A DNA stretch of 64,000 bases, taken from NCBI RefSeq assembly GCF_023516435.1, contig NZ_CP097332.1:2976001-3040000 (forward strand), in the 5' to 3' direction. The notes under the pieces were generated by a model, which saw only the letters and a list, made by a program, of their open reading frames with translations, was not told the DNA's origin and ran no database searches. The translations under genes and the position numbers were made by a program. Shown one piece after another: positions 54,504 through 64,000 of this stretch. Each line of letters opens with the position of its first letter. Within the stretch, counting starts at the first letter, position 1. Source of the stretch: Jatrophihabitans telluris (GTDB lineage Bacteria > Actinomycetota > Actinomycetes > Mycobacteriales > Jatrophihabitantaceae).

Positions 54504-55696
54504 CGCCGCCACCCCGCCACCTGGTGGCCCTGCTCGCGGCCTTCAGCTCCTTGACCGTCCTGACGACCGATGTCTACCTGCCGGTGCTGCCATCCCTCGG
54601 GCGCGATCTCGAGGCCAGCAGCGCTGCTGCAGCCGCGACGGTCTCCGCGGTCCTGGTGGGCATCGCCGTCGGGCAGCTGCTCATCGGCCCGATCAGCGAC
54701 GCACTCGGCCGCCGGACCCCGCTGCTGGCCAGCGCCGCCACCTACGCGGTGGCTCATCTGGCGGCTGCGCTCGCGCCGAACATCGCCACGCTGCTGGTGA
54801 TCCGCCTGGTCGCGGGCCTGGCCACCGCCGGTTGCATCGTGGTCGCCCGGGCGATCGTGGCCGACGTCTATCCCGGCTCCGCGGCTGCCCGGGGTTTCGC
54901 GACGCTGAGCGCGGTCGTGTCGATCGTCCCGGTCCTGGCGCCGGTGGCCGGAGGGGCCCTCGCGCACGTGATGTCCTGGCGAGGCATGTTCGTCGTGCTG
55001 GCTGTCGCCGCCGTCCTGCTCACCGCGCTCGGCTGGCGGGTGCTGCCCGAGACGCTGCCGCCCGAGCAGCGCGTCCCGGCCCACCCCATGTCGATCCTGC
55101 GCGATCTCACCCCGCTGTTGCGCCATCGCCGGTTCCTCGCCTACGTGGCGGCGATGGCGGCCGCCGGCGGGTACCTGTTCGGCTACATCGGCGCTTCGGC
55201 CTTCATGCTCCAGAACAGTTTCGGCCTGTCACCGCAGCAGTTCAGCTTCGTGTTCGCGCTGAACTCGGTCGGCCTGTTCGCCTTCTCCTGGACCACCCGT
55301 CACCTGGTCGGCCGGGTGGACCCGCAGCGGCTGCTGGTCACCGGCCAACTCGCGGCGCTCAGCGGCGCGGGGCTGCTGGCCCTCGGCGTCGCGCGCCACA
55401 GCCTGCCGATAGTGCTGGGTGGACTGTTCCTGGCCATTGCCTGTCTCGGCCTGGTCATGCCCACCGCAACCGCACTGGGCATGGCCGCGGCCAGCGGGCG
55501 TGCCGGCTCGGCCTCCGGTCTGATCGGCATCTGCCAGTTCACCGCCGGTTCGGCCGCCGCCCCGCTGGCCGGTATCGGCGGCTCACCGTGGTCGCTGGTG
55601 TTCGTCGTGGCCATCAGTGCCGCGGCGGGCTTGATCCTTCGTTTCGTTCTGTTCGCGCCGGCTGAGCCCGCGCCCGTACTAGGGAGTCCTTCATGA
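54500..55696 (+). CDS. MFS transporter, Bcr/CflA-like
   Basis: The 398-residue protein has twelve predicted membrane helices and the MFS motif A loop GPISDALGRRTPLL between helices 2 and 3, with DVYLPVLP in helix 1 as in Bcr/CflA members. That subfamily exports drugs, but here it lies between catabolic enzymes. It may export or import an aromatic or its glycoside. Overlaps both neighbouring genes by 4 bp. Confidence 0.88.
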   Translation: MTPPPRHLVALLAAFSSLTVLTTDVYLPVLPSLGRDLEASSAAAAATVSAVLVGIAVGQLLIGPISDALGRRTPLLASAATYAVAHLAAALAPNIATLLVIRLVAGLATAGCIVVARAIVADVYPGSAAARGFATLSAVVSIVPVLAPVAGGALAHVMSWRGMFVVLAVAAVLLTALGWRVLPETLPPEQRVPAHPMSILRDLTPLLRHRRFLAYVAAMAAAGGYLFGYIGASAFMLQNSFGLSPQQFSFVFALNSVGLFAFSWTTRHLVGRVDPQRLLVTGQLAALSGAGLLALGVARHSLPIVLGGLFLAIACLGLVMPTATALGMAAASGRAGSASGLIGICQFTAGSAAAPLAGIGGSPWSLVFVVAISAAAGLILRFVLFAPAEPAPVLGSPS

Positions 55697-56937
55697 GCGC
55701 ACGACCCTTCCCGCCCGGCTTCCTGTTCGGCGTCGCCAGCGCCGGACACCAGGTGGAGGGCGACAACGTCGACAGCGACACCTGGTTCGCCGAACGGGTG
55801 ACGCCGAGCGTGTTCCGTGAGCCGTCGGGCCCGGCCTGCCAGGGCTATCTGCGCTGGCGGGAGGACGTCGACCTGGCCGCCGACATGGGTCTGAACGCCT
55901 ACCGGTTCTCGGTCGAGTGGGCTCGGGTCGAGCCCGTCGAAGGCACGATCGAGGAGCAGGCGCTGGCTCACTACGAGGCGATCGTGGACCACTGCATCAC
56001 CCGTGGTCTGGCCCCGATCGTCACGCTCAACCACTTCACCTCGCCGCACTGGTTCGCCCAGCGCGGGGGCTGGCTGGACCCGGACGCCCCGCAGGTGTTC
56101 GCCCGCTACTGCGACCAGGTGGCGGCCCGCTTCGGTGACCGGATCGCCTACGCCGTCACCATGAACGAGCCGAACCTGCCCCGGCTGCTCACCTGGATCA
56201 ACCTGCCCCAGTTCGTCCGGGACCTGGAACGGGCCACCCTGGCCGCGGCGAGCGAGGCAGCGGGGGTGCCTCGGTACCGCCTGGCCAATGTCGTGCTGCC
56301 GGAGGAGTTGGACGCCATCGGTGAGGGTATGGCCGCCGGACATCGGGCCGCGAAGGCCGCCCTCAAGCGGCGCGTACCCGGGTTGCCGGTCGGGCTGAGC
56401 ATCGCCGTCGTGGACGACGTCACGGTCGGCGACGATTCGTCCCTGCGCGATCGCAAGCGGGCCGAGGTCTACGGTCCCTGGCTCGAACTGGCGGCGGCGG
56501 ACGACTTCGTCGGGGTGCAGAACTACGAACGCGCCTACTACGACGGCAACGGGCAGGTCGAAGCTGACGGTTCAGCGTCGACCGGCGGCTTGTACAGCGG
56601 CGTTGATGCGGGTTCGCTCGCCGGGGCGGTGCGCTACGTCCAGGCCGCGAGCGGCGTTGCCGTGCTGGTGACCGAGCACGGCATGGCCACCGCCGACGAC
56701 ACCCGCCGGGCCGCTCAGCTCGAACCGTCGCTGGCCGGACTGCTCGACGTGATCGAGGACGGTGTACCCGTCCTCGGCTACCTGCATTGGTCGCTGATGG
56801 ACAACTTCGAATGGATCTTCGGCTACAGCGAGCAGCTCGGGCTGCACACCGTGGACCGCCAGACGTTCGAGCGCAGCCCCAAGCCCAGCGCCGGTGTGTA
56901 CGCCGCGATCGCGCGGGCCGGCGCTGTCCAAGGCTAG
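55693..56937 (+). CDS. GH1 beta-glucosidase-like enzyme
   Basis: The 414-residue protein is a GH1 (beta/alpha)8 barrel with FLFGVASAGHQVEG, the acid/base motif TMNEPN, and the nucleophile in VTEHG (usual TENG). It ends LHWSLMDNFEW..YSEQLGLHTVD as usual. No signal peptide. It can remove beta-linked glucose after the rhamnosidase has removed rhamnose. Last gene of the rightward operon. Confidence 0.92.
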   Translation: MSARPFPPGFLFGVASAGHQVEGDNVDSDTWFAERVTPSVFREPSGPACQGYLRWREDVDLAADMGLNAYRFSVEWARVEPVEGTIEEQALAHYEAIVDHCITRGLAPIVTLNHFTSPHWFAQRGGWLDPDAPQVFARYCDQVAARFGDRIAYAVTMNEPNLPRLLTWINLPQFVRDLERATLAAASEAAGVPRYRLANVVLPEELDAIGEGMAAGHRAAKAALKRRVPGLPVGLSIAVVDDVTVGDDSSLRDRKRAEVYGPWLELAAADDFVGVQNYERAYYDGNGQVEADGSASTGGLYSGVDAGSLAGAVRYVQAASGVAVLVTEHGMATADDTRRAAQLEPSLAGLLDVIEDGVPVLGYLHWSLMDNFEWIFGYSEQLGLHTVDRQTFERSPKPSAGVYAAIARAGAVQG

Positions 56938-56950
56938 GACGGGCGAGGAA

Positions 56951-56976
56951 GGGGCCTCGGCGCAGGCTGGGGCCCC
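56951..56976. terminator. Short GC-rich hairpin between convergent operons
   Basis: GGGGCC / GGCCCC arms with a 14-nt loop between the GH1 stop (56937) and the ligC stop (56983). Weak but in the right place. Confidence 0.45.
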
Positions 56977-56982
56977 CGCGGG

Positions 56983-57933
56983 TCAGACCTGCGTGGCGAG
57001 CTGGCGCTCCAGGTCCCCGAGCACTCGGTAGCAGTCCAGCACCGAGGACACACTGGAGTTCGGCTCTCGGCCCTCCCGGATCGCGGCGACGAATTCGCGG
57101 TCCTGCAGCTCGATGCCGTTGGTCGACACGTCGACGCCGGAGACATCGATCGGCTCCTCCTTGCCGGTCACCAGATCGTCGTAGCGGGCGATGAACGTGC
57201 CGTTGTCGCAGATATAGCGGAAGAAAGTGCCCAGCGGGCCGTCGTTGTTGAAGCTCAGGGACAGGGTGCAGATCGCACCCTGTTCGGTGCGCAACTGGAT
57301 CGACAGGTCCATTGCGATACCGAGATCGGGATGGATCGGCCCCTGGACCGCGTTGGCGATCGTGACCTTCTGCCCTGTCTGGTACTGGAACAGGTCGACG
57401 GTGTGCGCGGCGTGGTGCCACAGGAGGTGGTCGGTCCAGCTCCGCGGCTGGCCGAGCGCGTTCATGTTCGTACGGCGGAAGAAGTACGTCTGGACGTCCA
57501 TCTGCTGGATCGACAACTCACCCGCCTCGATGCGCCGCCTGACCCATTGGTGGGACGGGTTGAAGCGCCGGGTGTGGCCGACCATGCAGACGAGTCCGGT
57601 CTCCTGCTGGACACGCTGCACCTGCAGGGCATCGGCCCACGAGTCGGCGAGCGGAATCTCGACCTGCACGTGCTTGCCCGCCCGCATCGCACTGATCGCC
57701 TGCTCGGCGTGCAACTGCGTGGGCGTGCACAGGATGACCGCGTCCACGTCGTCGCGCTCCAGCGCCTCGACGAGTTCGGTGCCCGCGTGCGCCGCGCCGT
57801 ACTTGTCGGCGACTTCCCGGGCCTGGTCGAGGCGGCGGCTGATCACCGAGGTGACCGAGACACCATCGATCGCCGTCAGGGCGTCGAGGTGCTTGATTCC
57901 GAACGCGCCGGCGCCGGCGAGTGCGATTCGCAT
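56983..57933 (-). CDS. ligC: 4-carboxy-2-hydroxymuconate-6-semialdehyde dehydrogenase (LigC-like)
   Basis: The 316-residue Gfo/Idh/MocA protein has the Rossmann motif GAGAFGIKHLDAL and the conserved substrate region GHTRRFNPSHQWVRRRI with WHHAAHTVDLF. Length and sequence character fit LigC, which uses NADP to oxidise the hemiacetal of the ring-cleavage product to 2-pyrone-4,6-dicarboxylate. Its place at the end of the lig operon supports this over a sugar dehydrogenase. It is separated from ligB by a decamer repeat array. Confidence 0.85.
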   Translation of the reverse strand: MRIALAGAGAFGIKHLDALTAIDGVSVTSVISRRLDQAREVADKYGAAHAGTELVEALERDDVDAVILCTPTQLHAEQAISAMRAGKHVQVEIPLADSWADALQVQRVQQETGLVCMVGHTRRFNPSHQWVRRRIEAGELSIQQMDVQTYFFRRTNMNALGQPRSWTDHLLWHHAAHTVDLFQYQTGQKVTIANAVQGPIHPDLGIAMDLSIQLRTEQGAICTLSLSFNNDGPLGTFFRYICDNGTFIARYDDLVTGKEEPIDVSGVDVSTNGIELQDREFVAAIREGREPNSSVSSVLDCYRVLGDLERQLATQV

Positions 57934-57960
57934 GATGGGTGGTCTGCCTTCATCGTTGGT

Positions 57961-58055
57961 CGGGACTGGTCGGGACTGGTCGGGACTGGTCGGGACTGGT
58001 CGGGCTTGTATCGGGTGTGGACTGGCCGGGACTGGTCAGGACTGGCCAGTTCTGG

Positions 58056-58057
<2 letters not shown>
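57961..58057. repeat. Decamer tandem repeats (CGGGACTGGT) between ligB and ligC
   Basis: Four exact 10-bp copies at 57961-58000 are followed by about five diverged copies up to the ligB stop codon. The array fills nearly the whole 122-bp gap between two operon genes. On the transcribed strand the unit reads ACCAGTCCCG. Confidence 0.9.
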
Positions 58058-59289
<1,232 letters not shown>

Positions 59290-60183
59290 CTAGTCCTTCC
59301 AATACAGGCGGTTGGGGTTGTCGACCAACAGGCTCTGCTGCAGGTGCGCGGTCGTCGCGATGTGCGGGATCACGTCGACGAGCGCACCGTCGTCGGGCAT
59401 GTGAGCCTTCATGTTCGGGTGCGGCCAGTCGGTACCCCACAGCACCCGATCCGGGAACCGCTCCACCACGGTACGAGCGAACGGGCGCACGTCGAGGTAC
59501 TCCGGTGGACCGGTCACCGAGATCCGTTCGGGGCAGCTCACCTTGCTCCACACGGTTGGATTGTCGTCCATGAACCGCAGGAACTGCGCGAATTCGGGTC
59601 CGTCCACGGGTTTGCTGACGTCGGGCCGGCCCATGTGATCGACCACGACGTCCACCGGCAGGGACGTGAACAGACCCCAGCGCTCGGCCAGATCGGCCGC
59701 CTCGAAGTAGACCACGACGTGCCAGCCCAGCGGGGCGATCCGGTCGACCAGGGAGCGGTAGTAGGCGTCCGGCTTGGGATCGACCAGTCGCTTGACGAAG
59801 TTGAAGCGCACGCCACGGACGCCGGCGGCGTGCAGGTCGTCGAGCTCGGCCTGCGATATCGAGGGCCGAATCGTCGCCACGCCCCGAGCCCGGCCATCGG
59901 CGGCGACGAGAGCGTCGAGCATCGCCGTGTTGTCCGCGCCGTGGCAGGTCGCCTGCACGACGACGTTCCGATCGAAGCCGAGGAAGTCGCGCAAGGCGAA
60001 GAGTTCGTCCTTACCGGCATCGATCGGGGTGTACTTTCGCTCGGGCGCGTAGGGGAACTGCGCGCCCGGACCGAACACGTGGCAATGCGCGTCCACCGCG
60101 CCGGCCGGGGGCTGGAACCTCGGCTTGCTCGGGTTCGGGTGGTAGGCCAACCAGTCGGCGTCGGGAGTGAAGGTCGAACTCAT
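59290..60183 (-). CDS. ligI: 2-pyrone-4,6-dicarboxylate hydrolase
   Basis: The roughly 297-residue amidohydrolase has the N-terminal DAHCHVFGP motif, RGVRFNFVKRL, VVDHMGRPD and a C-terminal WGTDWPHPN motif, all as in LigI. It opens the pyrone ring to give 4-oxalomesaconate. ATG 60183 forms a TGATG junction with ligJ; a GTG three bases earlier is also possible. Confidence 0.93.
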   Translation of the reverse strand: MSSTFTPDADWLAYHPNPSKPRFQPPAGAVDAHCHVFGPGAQFPYAPERKYTPIDAGKDELFALRDFLGFDRNVVVQATCHGADNTAMLDALVAADGRARGVATIRPSISQAELDDLHAAGVRGVRFNFVKRLVDPKPDAYYRSLVDRIAPLGWHVVVYFEAADLAERWGLFTSLPVDVVVDHMGRPDVSKPVDGPEFAQFLRFMDDNPTVWSKVSCPERISVTGPPEYLDVRPFARTVVERFPDRVLWGTDWPHPNMKAHMPDDGALVDVIPHIATTAHLQQSLLVDNPNRLYWKD

Positions 60184-61199
60184 CACAGACCCCGTGCCGT
60201 CAGCGAGGCGTCCAGACGCGGGTAGACGCGCCGGGCGTTGCCGGCGAACACCTGCGCGCGCTGGACCTCGGTGAGGTCGGCGGCGTCGACATAGCGCTTC
60301 GTGTCGTCGAAGTACTGCCCGGTGGTCGGGTCGATTCCGCGCACGGCGCCGACCATCTCCGATCCGAACAGGATGTTCTCGACGTCGATGACCGTGAACA
60401 GCAGATCGATGCCGGGCTGGTGGTAGACGCAGGTGTCGAAGAAGACGTTTCGCATCAGGTGGGTCGACAGCGGCGGCTTGTCGAGCATGTCGGCCAACCC
60501 CCGAAAGCGGCCCCAGTGGTAGGGCACTGCGCCACCGCCGTGCGGGATCACGAGCCGTAACTCGGGGAAGTCGGCGAACAGATCACCTTGCAGGAGCTGC
60601 ATGAACGCAGTCGTGTCGGCGTTGAGGTAGTGCGCTCCGGTGGCATGGAAGACCGGGGTGCAACTGGCCGAAACGTGCACCATCGCGGGCACGTCGAGCT
60701 CGACCATGGCTTCGTACACCGGGTACCAGTACCGGTCGGTCAGCGGCGGAGAATTCCAGCGCCCGCCGCTCGGATCGGGATTGAGGTTCACGCCGACGAA
60801 GCCGAGTTCGACGCAGCGCCGCAACTCGGCCACGGCCGCGTCCACCGGCTCCCCCGCGGTCTGCGGCAACTGACCGACTCCGATGAAGGTCTCCGGAAAC
60901 AGGCCGACGACGCGGGCGATGAGATCGTTGCAGGCCCGGGCCCATTCGATGCCCGTGGCGAGGTCGCCCTGATGATGAGCCATGGCCGAGGCCCGGGGGG
61001 AGAAGATGGTCATGTCCGCGCCCCGCTCGCGCAGTAACTTGAGCTGGTTCAGCTCGATCGTCTCGACGATCTCCTCATCGGAGATCTGCGGATACGCCGG
61101 GGCGGCGCGGCCGTCGAGGAAGGCCTGCAGCTGACTGTCGCGCCAGTCGTTGTGCGGTGTCGGCGCGGTCGTGTAGTGGCCGTGACAGTCGATGATCAC
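60183..61199 (-). CDS. ligJ: 4-oxalomesaconate hydratase (LigJ-like)
   Basis: The 338-residue amidohydrolase-like protein starts IIDCHGHYTTAP with the HxH metal pair and carries NPDPSGG and IPHGGGAVPYHWGR motifs characteristic of LigJ. It hydrates oxalomesaconate to 4-carboxy-4-hydroxy-2-oxoadipate. GTG 61199 overlaps the preceding stop (GTGA); the longer frame is antisense to the neighbour. Confidence 0.92.
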   Translation of the reverse strand: MIIDCHGHYTTAPTPHNDWRDSQLQAFLDGRAAPAYPQISDEEIVETIELNQLKLLRERGADMTIFSPRASAMAHHQGDLATGIEWARACNDLIARVVGLFPETFIGVGQLPQTAGEPVDAAVAELRRCVELGFVGVNLNPDPSGGRWNSPPLTDRYWYPVYEAMVELDVPAMVHVSASCTPVFHATGAHYLNADTTAFMQLLQGDLFADFPELRLVIPHGGGAVPYHWGRFRGLADMLDKPPLSTHLMRNVFFDTCVYHQPGIDLLFTVIDVENILFGSEMVGAVRGIDPTTGQYFDDTKRYVDAADLTEVQRAQVFAGNARRVYPRLDASLTARGL

Positions 61200-62083
61200 G
61201 CGGTCGTCTCCTCGGGGTGGTCGATGGCGTGCAGCAGGGCGTCCACCATGGCGGTGGTCGAGCCGGCCTGACCGGCCTCGGGAAAGCCCGCGGCCCACCG
61301 TTGGCGTTGTACCGCAGCCAGCGACATGTAGGGGTCCACGCCGGCCTCGGACACCGTGGCCGCGGCCTCCTCCATCTCCTCGGCACGCCGTCGACCGTGT
61401 TGCAGCGAGCGGGAGATGAAGTAGCCGGCCACGGCCTCCCAGTCCGCCGGCGGAAGGATGTTGGGCAGCGAGTCGAGCACGTCGCGATCGACCCCGAACC
61501 GCCGCGCGGTCAGCAGGGATTCGACGAGCAGCGACTCCAGCCCCTTCACGATGACCGACCGGCACAGCTTCGTGGCCGCGGCCCGGCCGATCTCCTCCGA
61601 CACGACCGTGGTGTCGACGATGCCGAAATCACCGGCCAGCGCGGCGAACTCCGCGGCGTGCCGGCCGCCCAGCAGGAACGGCGACGCCAGGCGCTTCGGA
61701 CCGATCGGGGACATCAGGGCCGCTTCGACGTAGCGCCCGCCGGCTCCCTCGATCTCGGCCGCGGCGGCCTGCTTGTGGCCTGGAGAGGATGAGTTGAGGT
61801 CGAAGAACCACGCACCGGGCCCCAGTTGCGGCAGCACCGAGCGCGCGGCAGCGACGCATTGGGCCGCGGTGACCGCGCTGATGACCAGCTCCGCGCCGGC
61901 AGCGGCTTCACCGGCCGAGGAGGCCGCGGTGAGTCCGAGCCCACTGAGGTGGCGAGCCGCCGAACTGCGCGGATCGGTGAAGGCGGTGTCCCACGACGTC
62001 AGGTCGGTGATCCCGGCGGTGCGCAGATCCTCCGCCAGGATGCGCCCGACCTCCCCGAGACCCAGCAGCAGCACCCGGGTCAT
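61196..62083 (-). CDS. NAD(P)-binding dehydrogenase with DUF1932-like C terminus
   Basis: The 295-residue protein has the Rossmann motif LLGLGEVGRILAEDL and a C-terminal helical domain with KLCRSVIVKGLESLLVES, like the DUF1932 group of hydroxyisobutyrate-type dehydrogenases. ATG 62083 overlaps the tautomerase stop (ATGA). It is not part of the standard lig pathway; it may act on a side product or on an upstream hydroxy acid. Confidence 0.85.
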   Translation of the reverse strand: MTRVLLLGLGEVGRILAEDLRTAGITDLTSWDTAFTDPRSSAARHLSGLGLTAASSAGEAAAGAELVISAVTAAQCVAAARSVLPQLGPGAWFFDLNSSSPGHKQAAAAEIEGAGGRYVEAALMSPIGPKRLASPFLLGGRHAAEFAALAGDFGIVDTTVVSEEIGRAAATKLCRSVIVKGLESLLVESLLTARRFGVDRDVLDSLPNILPPADWEAVAGYFISRSLQHGRRRAEEMEEAAATVSEAGVDPYMSLAAVQRQRWAAGFPEAGQAGSTTAMVDALLHAIDHPEETTA

Positions 62084-63237
62084 CCGGTTGCTCCCGCGCT
62101 CCACGTGGCGGCCGGCACCATCACGTGACCGCGCATCAGCAGCCGGGCGGTGCGCAGCAGCGCGGACCGGCGAACCTCTGGAGGGTTCTGGGAACGGTCG
62201 ACGTCGAGGCTGACCGTGAAGAATCCCGTCGGGTGCTCGACGACCACATCGAGGACCCCATCGACCGGGCCGTCGGCGGTCCCGTCCGGCTCGGGCGCCT
62301 GGGCGACGGCTTCGGCCACCGAACCGGGCAGCAGACATGCGGTCGCCACCGACACGGCACCGAGGACGCCGATGGCCTCGTGCACGCGGTGCGGGATCAG
62401 CGTGCGCGTGGACACCGTGCCGCCAGCGGTGGCCGCGGACAGCAGGCTCATCTTCGGGACGGTCTTGGCCGTCACGTCACCCAGCTTCATCAGCGGCCCG
62501 GCGGCCAGGCGCACCTGTTCGATGCGCTCCAGCACGTCGGTCATCGCTTCGAGCTCGGCCGGGGTCTCCGTACCGCTCAGACCGAAGTCCGCCGCGGCCA
62601 GGCACACCACGGGCATGCCGTTGTCGATGCAGGTGACCGACAGGCCAGCGATCTCGTCGACCACGTTGCCGGTCGGCAGCAGGGCGCCGCAGGAGGACCC
62701 CGCGGTGTCGGCGAATTCCAGCGGGATGGGGGCATGCCGTCCCGGCACGCCGTCGATGGCGGCCTCGCCGTCGTAGTGGACCGCACCACCGGGAGTGCGG
62801 ACATGGGCGGTCGCGAGGGTGTCGGTGTTCTGCATCCAGATGCGGACGGGCGTGAGGCCGTCGCGCGCCTCGACCATGCCGTGCTCGATCGCGAACGGCC
62901 CGACGGCGGCGAGCATGTTGCCGCAGTTCTGCGAGTCCGACACCTCGGGCCGGTCGGGCCAGACCTGCAGGAACAGGTAGTCCACGTCGGCGTCCGGGCG
63001 TGCCGAGCGCGAGACCACGGCGACCTTCGAGGTGAGGGGGTGCGCGCCTCCCATGCCGTCGATCTCCCGCTCGTCGGGTGAGCCCATCGCGGCGAGCAGG
63101 ACTGCGTCACGCTCGGCTCGGCCGGTCGGCAGATCGGCACGGTCGAAGACCAGCCCCTTGGAGGTGCCCCCGCGCATCACGTCGCAGGCGATCGCGGTCT
63201 GGGTCGGAGCCGGAAGCTGCCACGGCGTCTGGGTCAT
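62080..63237 (-). CDS. PrpF-family isomerase, probable 4-oxalomesaconate tautomerase
   Basis: The 385-residue protein has the PrpF features MRGGTSKG near the N terminus and a conserved SQNCGNM cysteine motif, with a second domain of similar fold. GalD and LigU of this family interconvert oxalomesaconate isomers. Its place between the dehydrogenase and the aldolase, with 1- and 4-bp overlaps, supports that role. Confidence 0.88.
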   Translation of the reverse strand: MTQTPWQLPAPTQTAIACDVMRGGTSKGLVFDRADLPTGRAERDAVLLAAMGSPDEREIDGMGGAHPLTSKVAVVSRSARPDADVDYLFLQVWPDRPEVSDSQNCGNMLAAVGPFAIEHGMVEARDGLTPVRIWMQNTDTLATAHVRTPGGAVHYDGEAAIDGVPGRHAPIPLEFADTAGSSCGALLPTGNVVDEIAGLSVTCIDNGMPVVCLAAADFGLSGTETPAELEAMTDVLERIEQVRLAAGPLMKLGDVTAKTVPKMSLLSAATAGGTVSTRTLIPHRVHEAIGVLGAVSVATACLLPGSVAEAVAQAPEPDGTADGPVDGVLDVVVEHPTGFFTVSLDVDRSQNPPEVRRSALLRTARLLMRGHVMVPAATWSAGATG

Positions 63238-63920
63238 TATTGCGACCAGTCCTCGTACCGCAAGCCCTTGGCGGCGAGCCGCTCACGCATGCCGTAGACG
63301 TCCAGCCCGAGCTCGCCCGCGGCGAACCGCGAGCGCTTGGCCGCCTCGTTGTCCTCGCGGGACCGGGCCTTGTCCAGCACCGCCCCGGCGTTTTCTCGAG
63401 GCACGCAGACCACCCCGTCGTCGTCGGCCACGATGACATCTCCCGGCCGGACGTACACACCGGCGATGGTGATCGGCACCTGGCAGTCGCCCGGGGTCTC
63501 CTTCACGGTTCCCTGCGCGCTGATCACCTTCGACCACACCGGAAAACCCAGCTCGGTCAACGTCGCGACGTCCCGCACGCCGGCGTCGATGATCACGCCG
63601 CGCACTCCGCGCGCCCGCAGGCTCTCGGCCAGCAGATCACCCAGATAGCCGTCGTCGCACGGACTGGTCGGGGTCACGACGAGCACGTCGCCGGTCTGGG
63701 CCTGTTCGACCGCTACGTGCAGCGTCCAGTTGTCGCCCGGCGCGACGGTGCAGGTGAGCGCCGTGCCGGCGATCCTGGCCGGCCGATAGATGGGCCGCAG
63801 CCGGTGATGCAGCAGGCCGGTCCGTCCCTGCGCCTCGTGGACGGTGGCGGTTCCAGCCGCCGCGAGTCCGTCGACGAACTCCAGGGCGGTACGCGGGGTG
63901 TTTCGAACGACGACGGGCAC
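63237..63920 (-). CDS. ligK: RraA-like 4-carboxy-4-hydroxy-2-oxoadipate aldolase
   Basis: The 227-residue protein has the family's [27 protein letters not shown] with the Asp and Arg of the pyruvate aldolase active site, and [18 protein letters not shown]. It would split the last intermediate into pyruvate and oxaloacetate. It overlaps the tautomerase start by 1 bp. GTG 63920 lies after GGAGCC. First visible gene of the leftward lig operon. Confidence 0.9.
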   Translation of the reverse strand: MPVVVRNTPRTALEFVDGLAAAGTATVHEAQGRTGLLHHRLRPIYRPARIAGTALTCTVAPGDNWTLHVAVEQAQTGDVLVVTPTSPCDDGYLGDLLAESLRARGVRGVIIDAGVRDVATLTELGFPVWSKVISAQGTVKETPGDCQVPITIAGVYVRPGDVIVADDDGVVCVPRENAGAVLDKARSREDNEAAKRSRFAAGELGLDVYGMRERLAAKGLRYEDWSQ

Positions 63921-64000
63921 GGAGGCTCCAGATCAGGCGGGCGGGCGGGTACTGACAGCTTCCCAGCCCAGTGGCCGCAGCGATACGATCGGTTTCCGTC
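63921..64000. other. Partial upstream region of the lig operon
   Basis: Eighty bases to the window edge. No gene and no complete GAAA-N5-TTTC-N7-GAAA element is visible; a GGAAACC on the gene strand near the edge is not enough to claim one. Confidence 0.3.

Noticed and set aside
56983-57933. Inositol or sugar dehydrogenase
   Set aside because: The Gfo/Idh/MocA fold alone would allow it, but its position in the lig operon and its 316-residue length fit LigC better.
63921-64000. Sixth IclR-type operator ahead of the lig operon
   Set aside because: Only a single GGAAACC is visible near the edge; the paired TTTC and second GAAA at the required spacing are absent.

Overview
The window is high-GC DNA with short intergenic gaps, many ATGA/GTGA start-stop overlaps, frequent GTG starts and Tat or Sec signal peptides. 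An IdeR/DtxR-type iron box, a furA-katG pair, an ANTAR regulator and the coproporphyrin-type HemY all point to an Actinomycetota chromosome. The lineage could be Frankiales-, Nakamurella- or Jatrophihabitans-like, but that is a guess. No rRNA, tRNA, insertion sequence, phage gene or CRISPR array was seen.

Region 1 (1-15.2 kb): the 3' part of a membrane histidine kinase, then a rightward cluster of secreted proteins. It holds a 1772-residue beta-helix/SdrD-like surface protein, three successive cupredoxin or multicopper-oxidase-like proteins, a small membrane-anchored protein and a CopC-CopD copper protein. The copper ligands appear to be divided between the first two oxidases (see findings).

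Region 2 (15.3-19.8 kb, leftward, convergent with region 1): a tightly overlapping operon. It encodes two exported coiled-coil/low-complexity proteins, ApbE, a ferric-reductase-like membrane protein, a NuoF-like flavin/Fe-S protein and a three-cysteine ferredoxin. This looks like a route for moving electrons across the membrane.

Region 3 (20-24.4 kb): an ECF-like sigma factor with its membrane partner, an orphan CBM48 protein, a GAF-ANTAR regulator, a SET-domain protein and an SPFH protein. A long perfect inverted repeat and a G-rich tandem array lie among them.

Region 4 (24.4-32.3 kb, leftward): iron, peroxide and haem genes. These are EfeB, a fused EfeU-EfeO with an iron box, KatG and FurA with a palindromic operator, and HemY. 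HemY is at the end of a catabolic operon.

Region 5 (32.3-56.9 kb): a catabolic island around an IclR regulator. Leftward genes include a CMD protein, two FAA-type hydrolases, an amidohydrolase and an alpha/beta hydrolase. Rightward genes include two SDRs, a quinone-reductase-like protein, a tandem GlcG/HbpS protein, a PanE-like reductase, a sugar-type ABC importer and a cytoplasmic GH78 alpha-L-rhamnosidase. A further rightward operon contains VOC, flavin and SDR enzymes, an MFS transporter and a GH1 beta-glucosidase. Five promoters share a 24-bp element of the form GAAA-N5-TTTC-N7-GAAA, probably the operator of the IclR protein.

Region 6 (57-64 kb, leftward): an apparently complete protocatechuate 4,5-cleavage operon (ligC, ligB, ligA, ligI, ligJ, a dehydrogenase, a PrpF-type tautomerase and a ligK-like aldolase).

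Taken together, regions 5 and 6 suggest uptake of rhamnosylated or glucosylated plant aromatics, deglycosylation inside the cell, modification of the aglycone, and ring cleavage to pyruvate and oxaloacetate. The actual substrate cannot be read from sequence.
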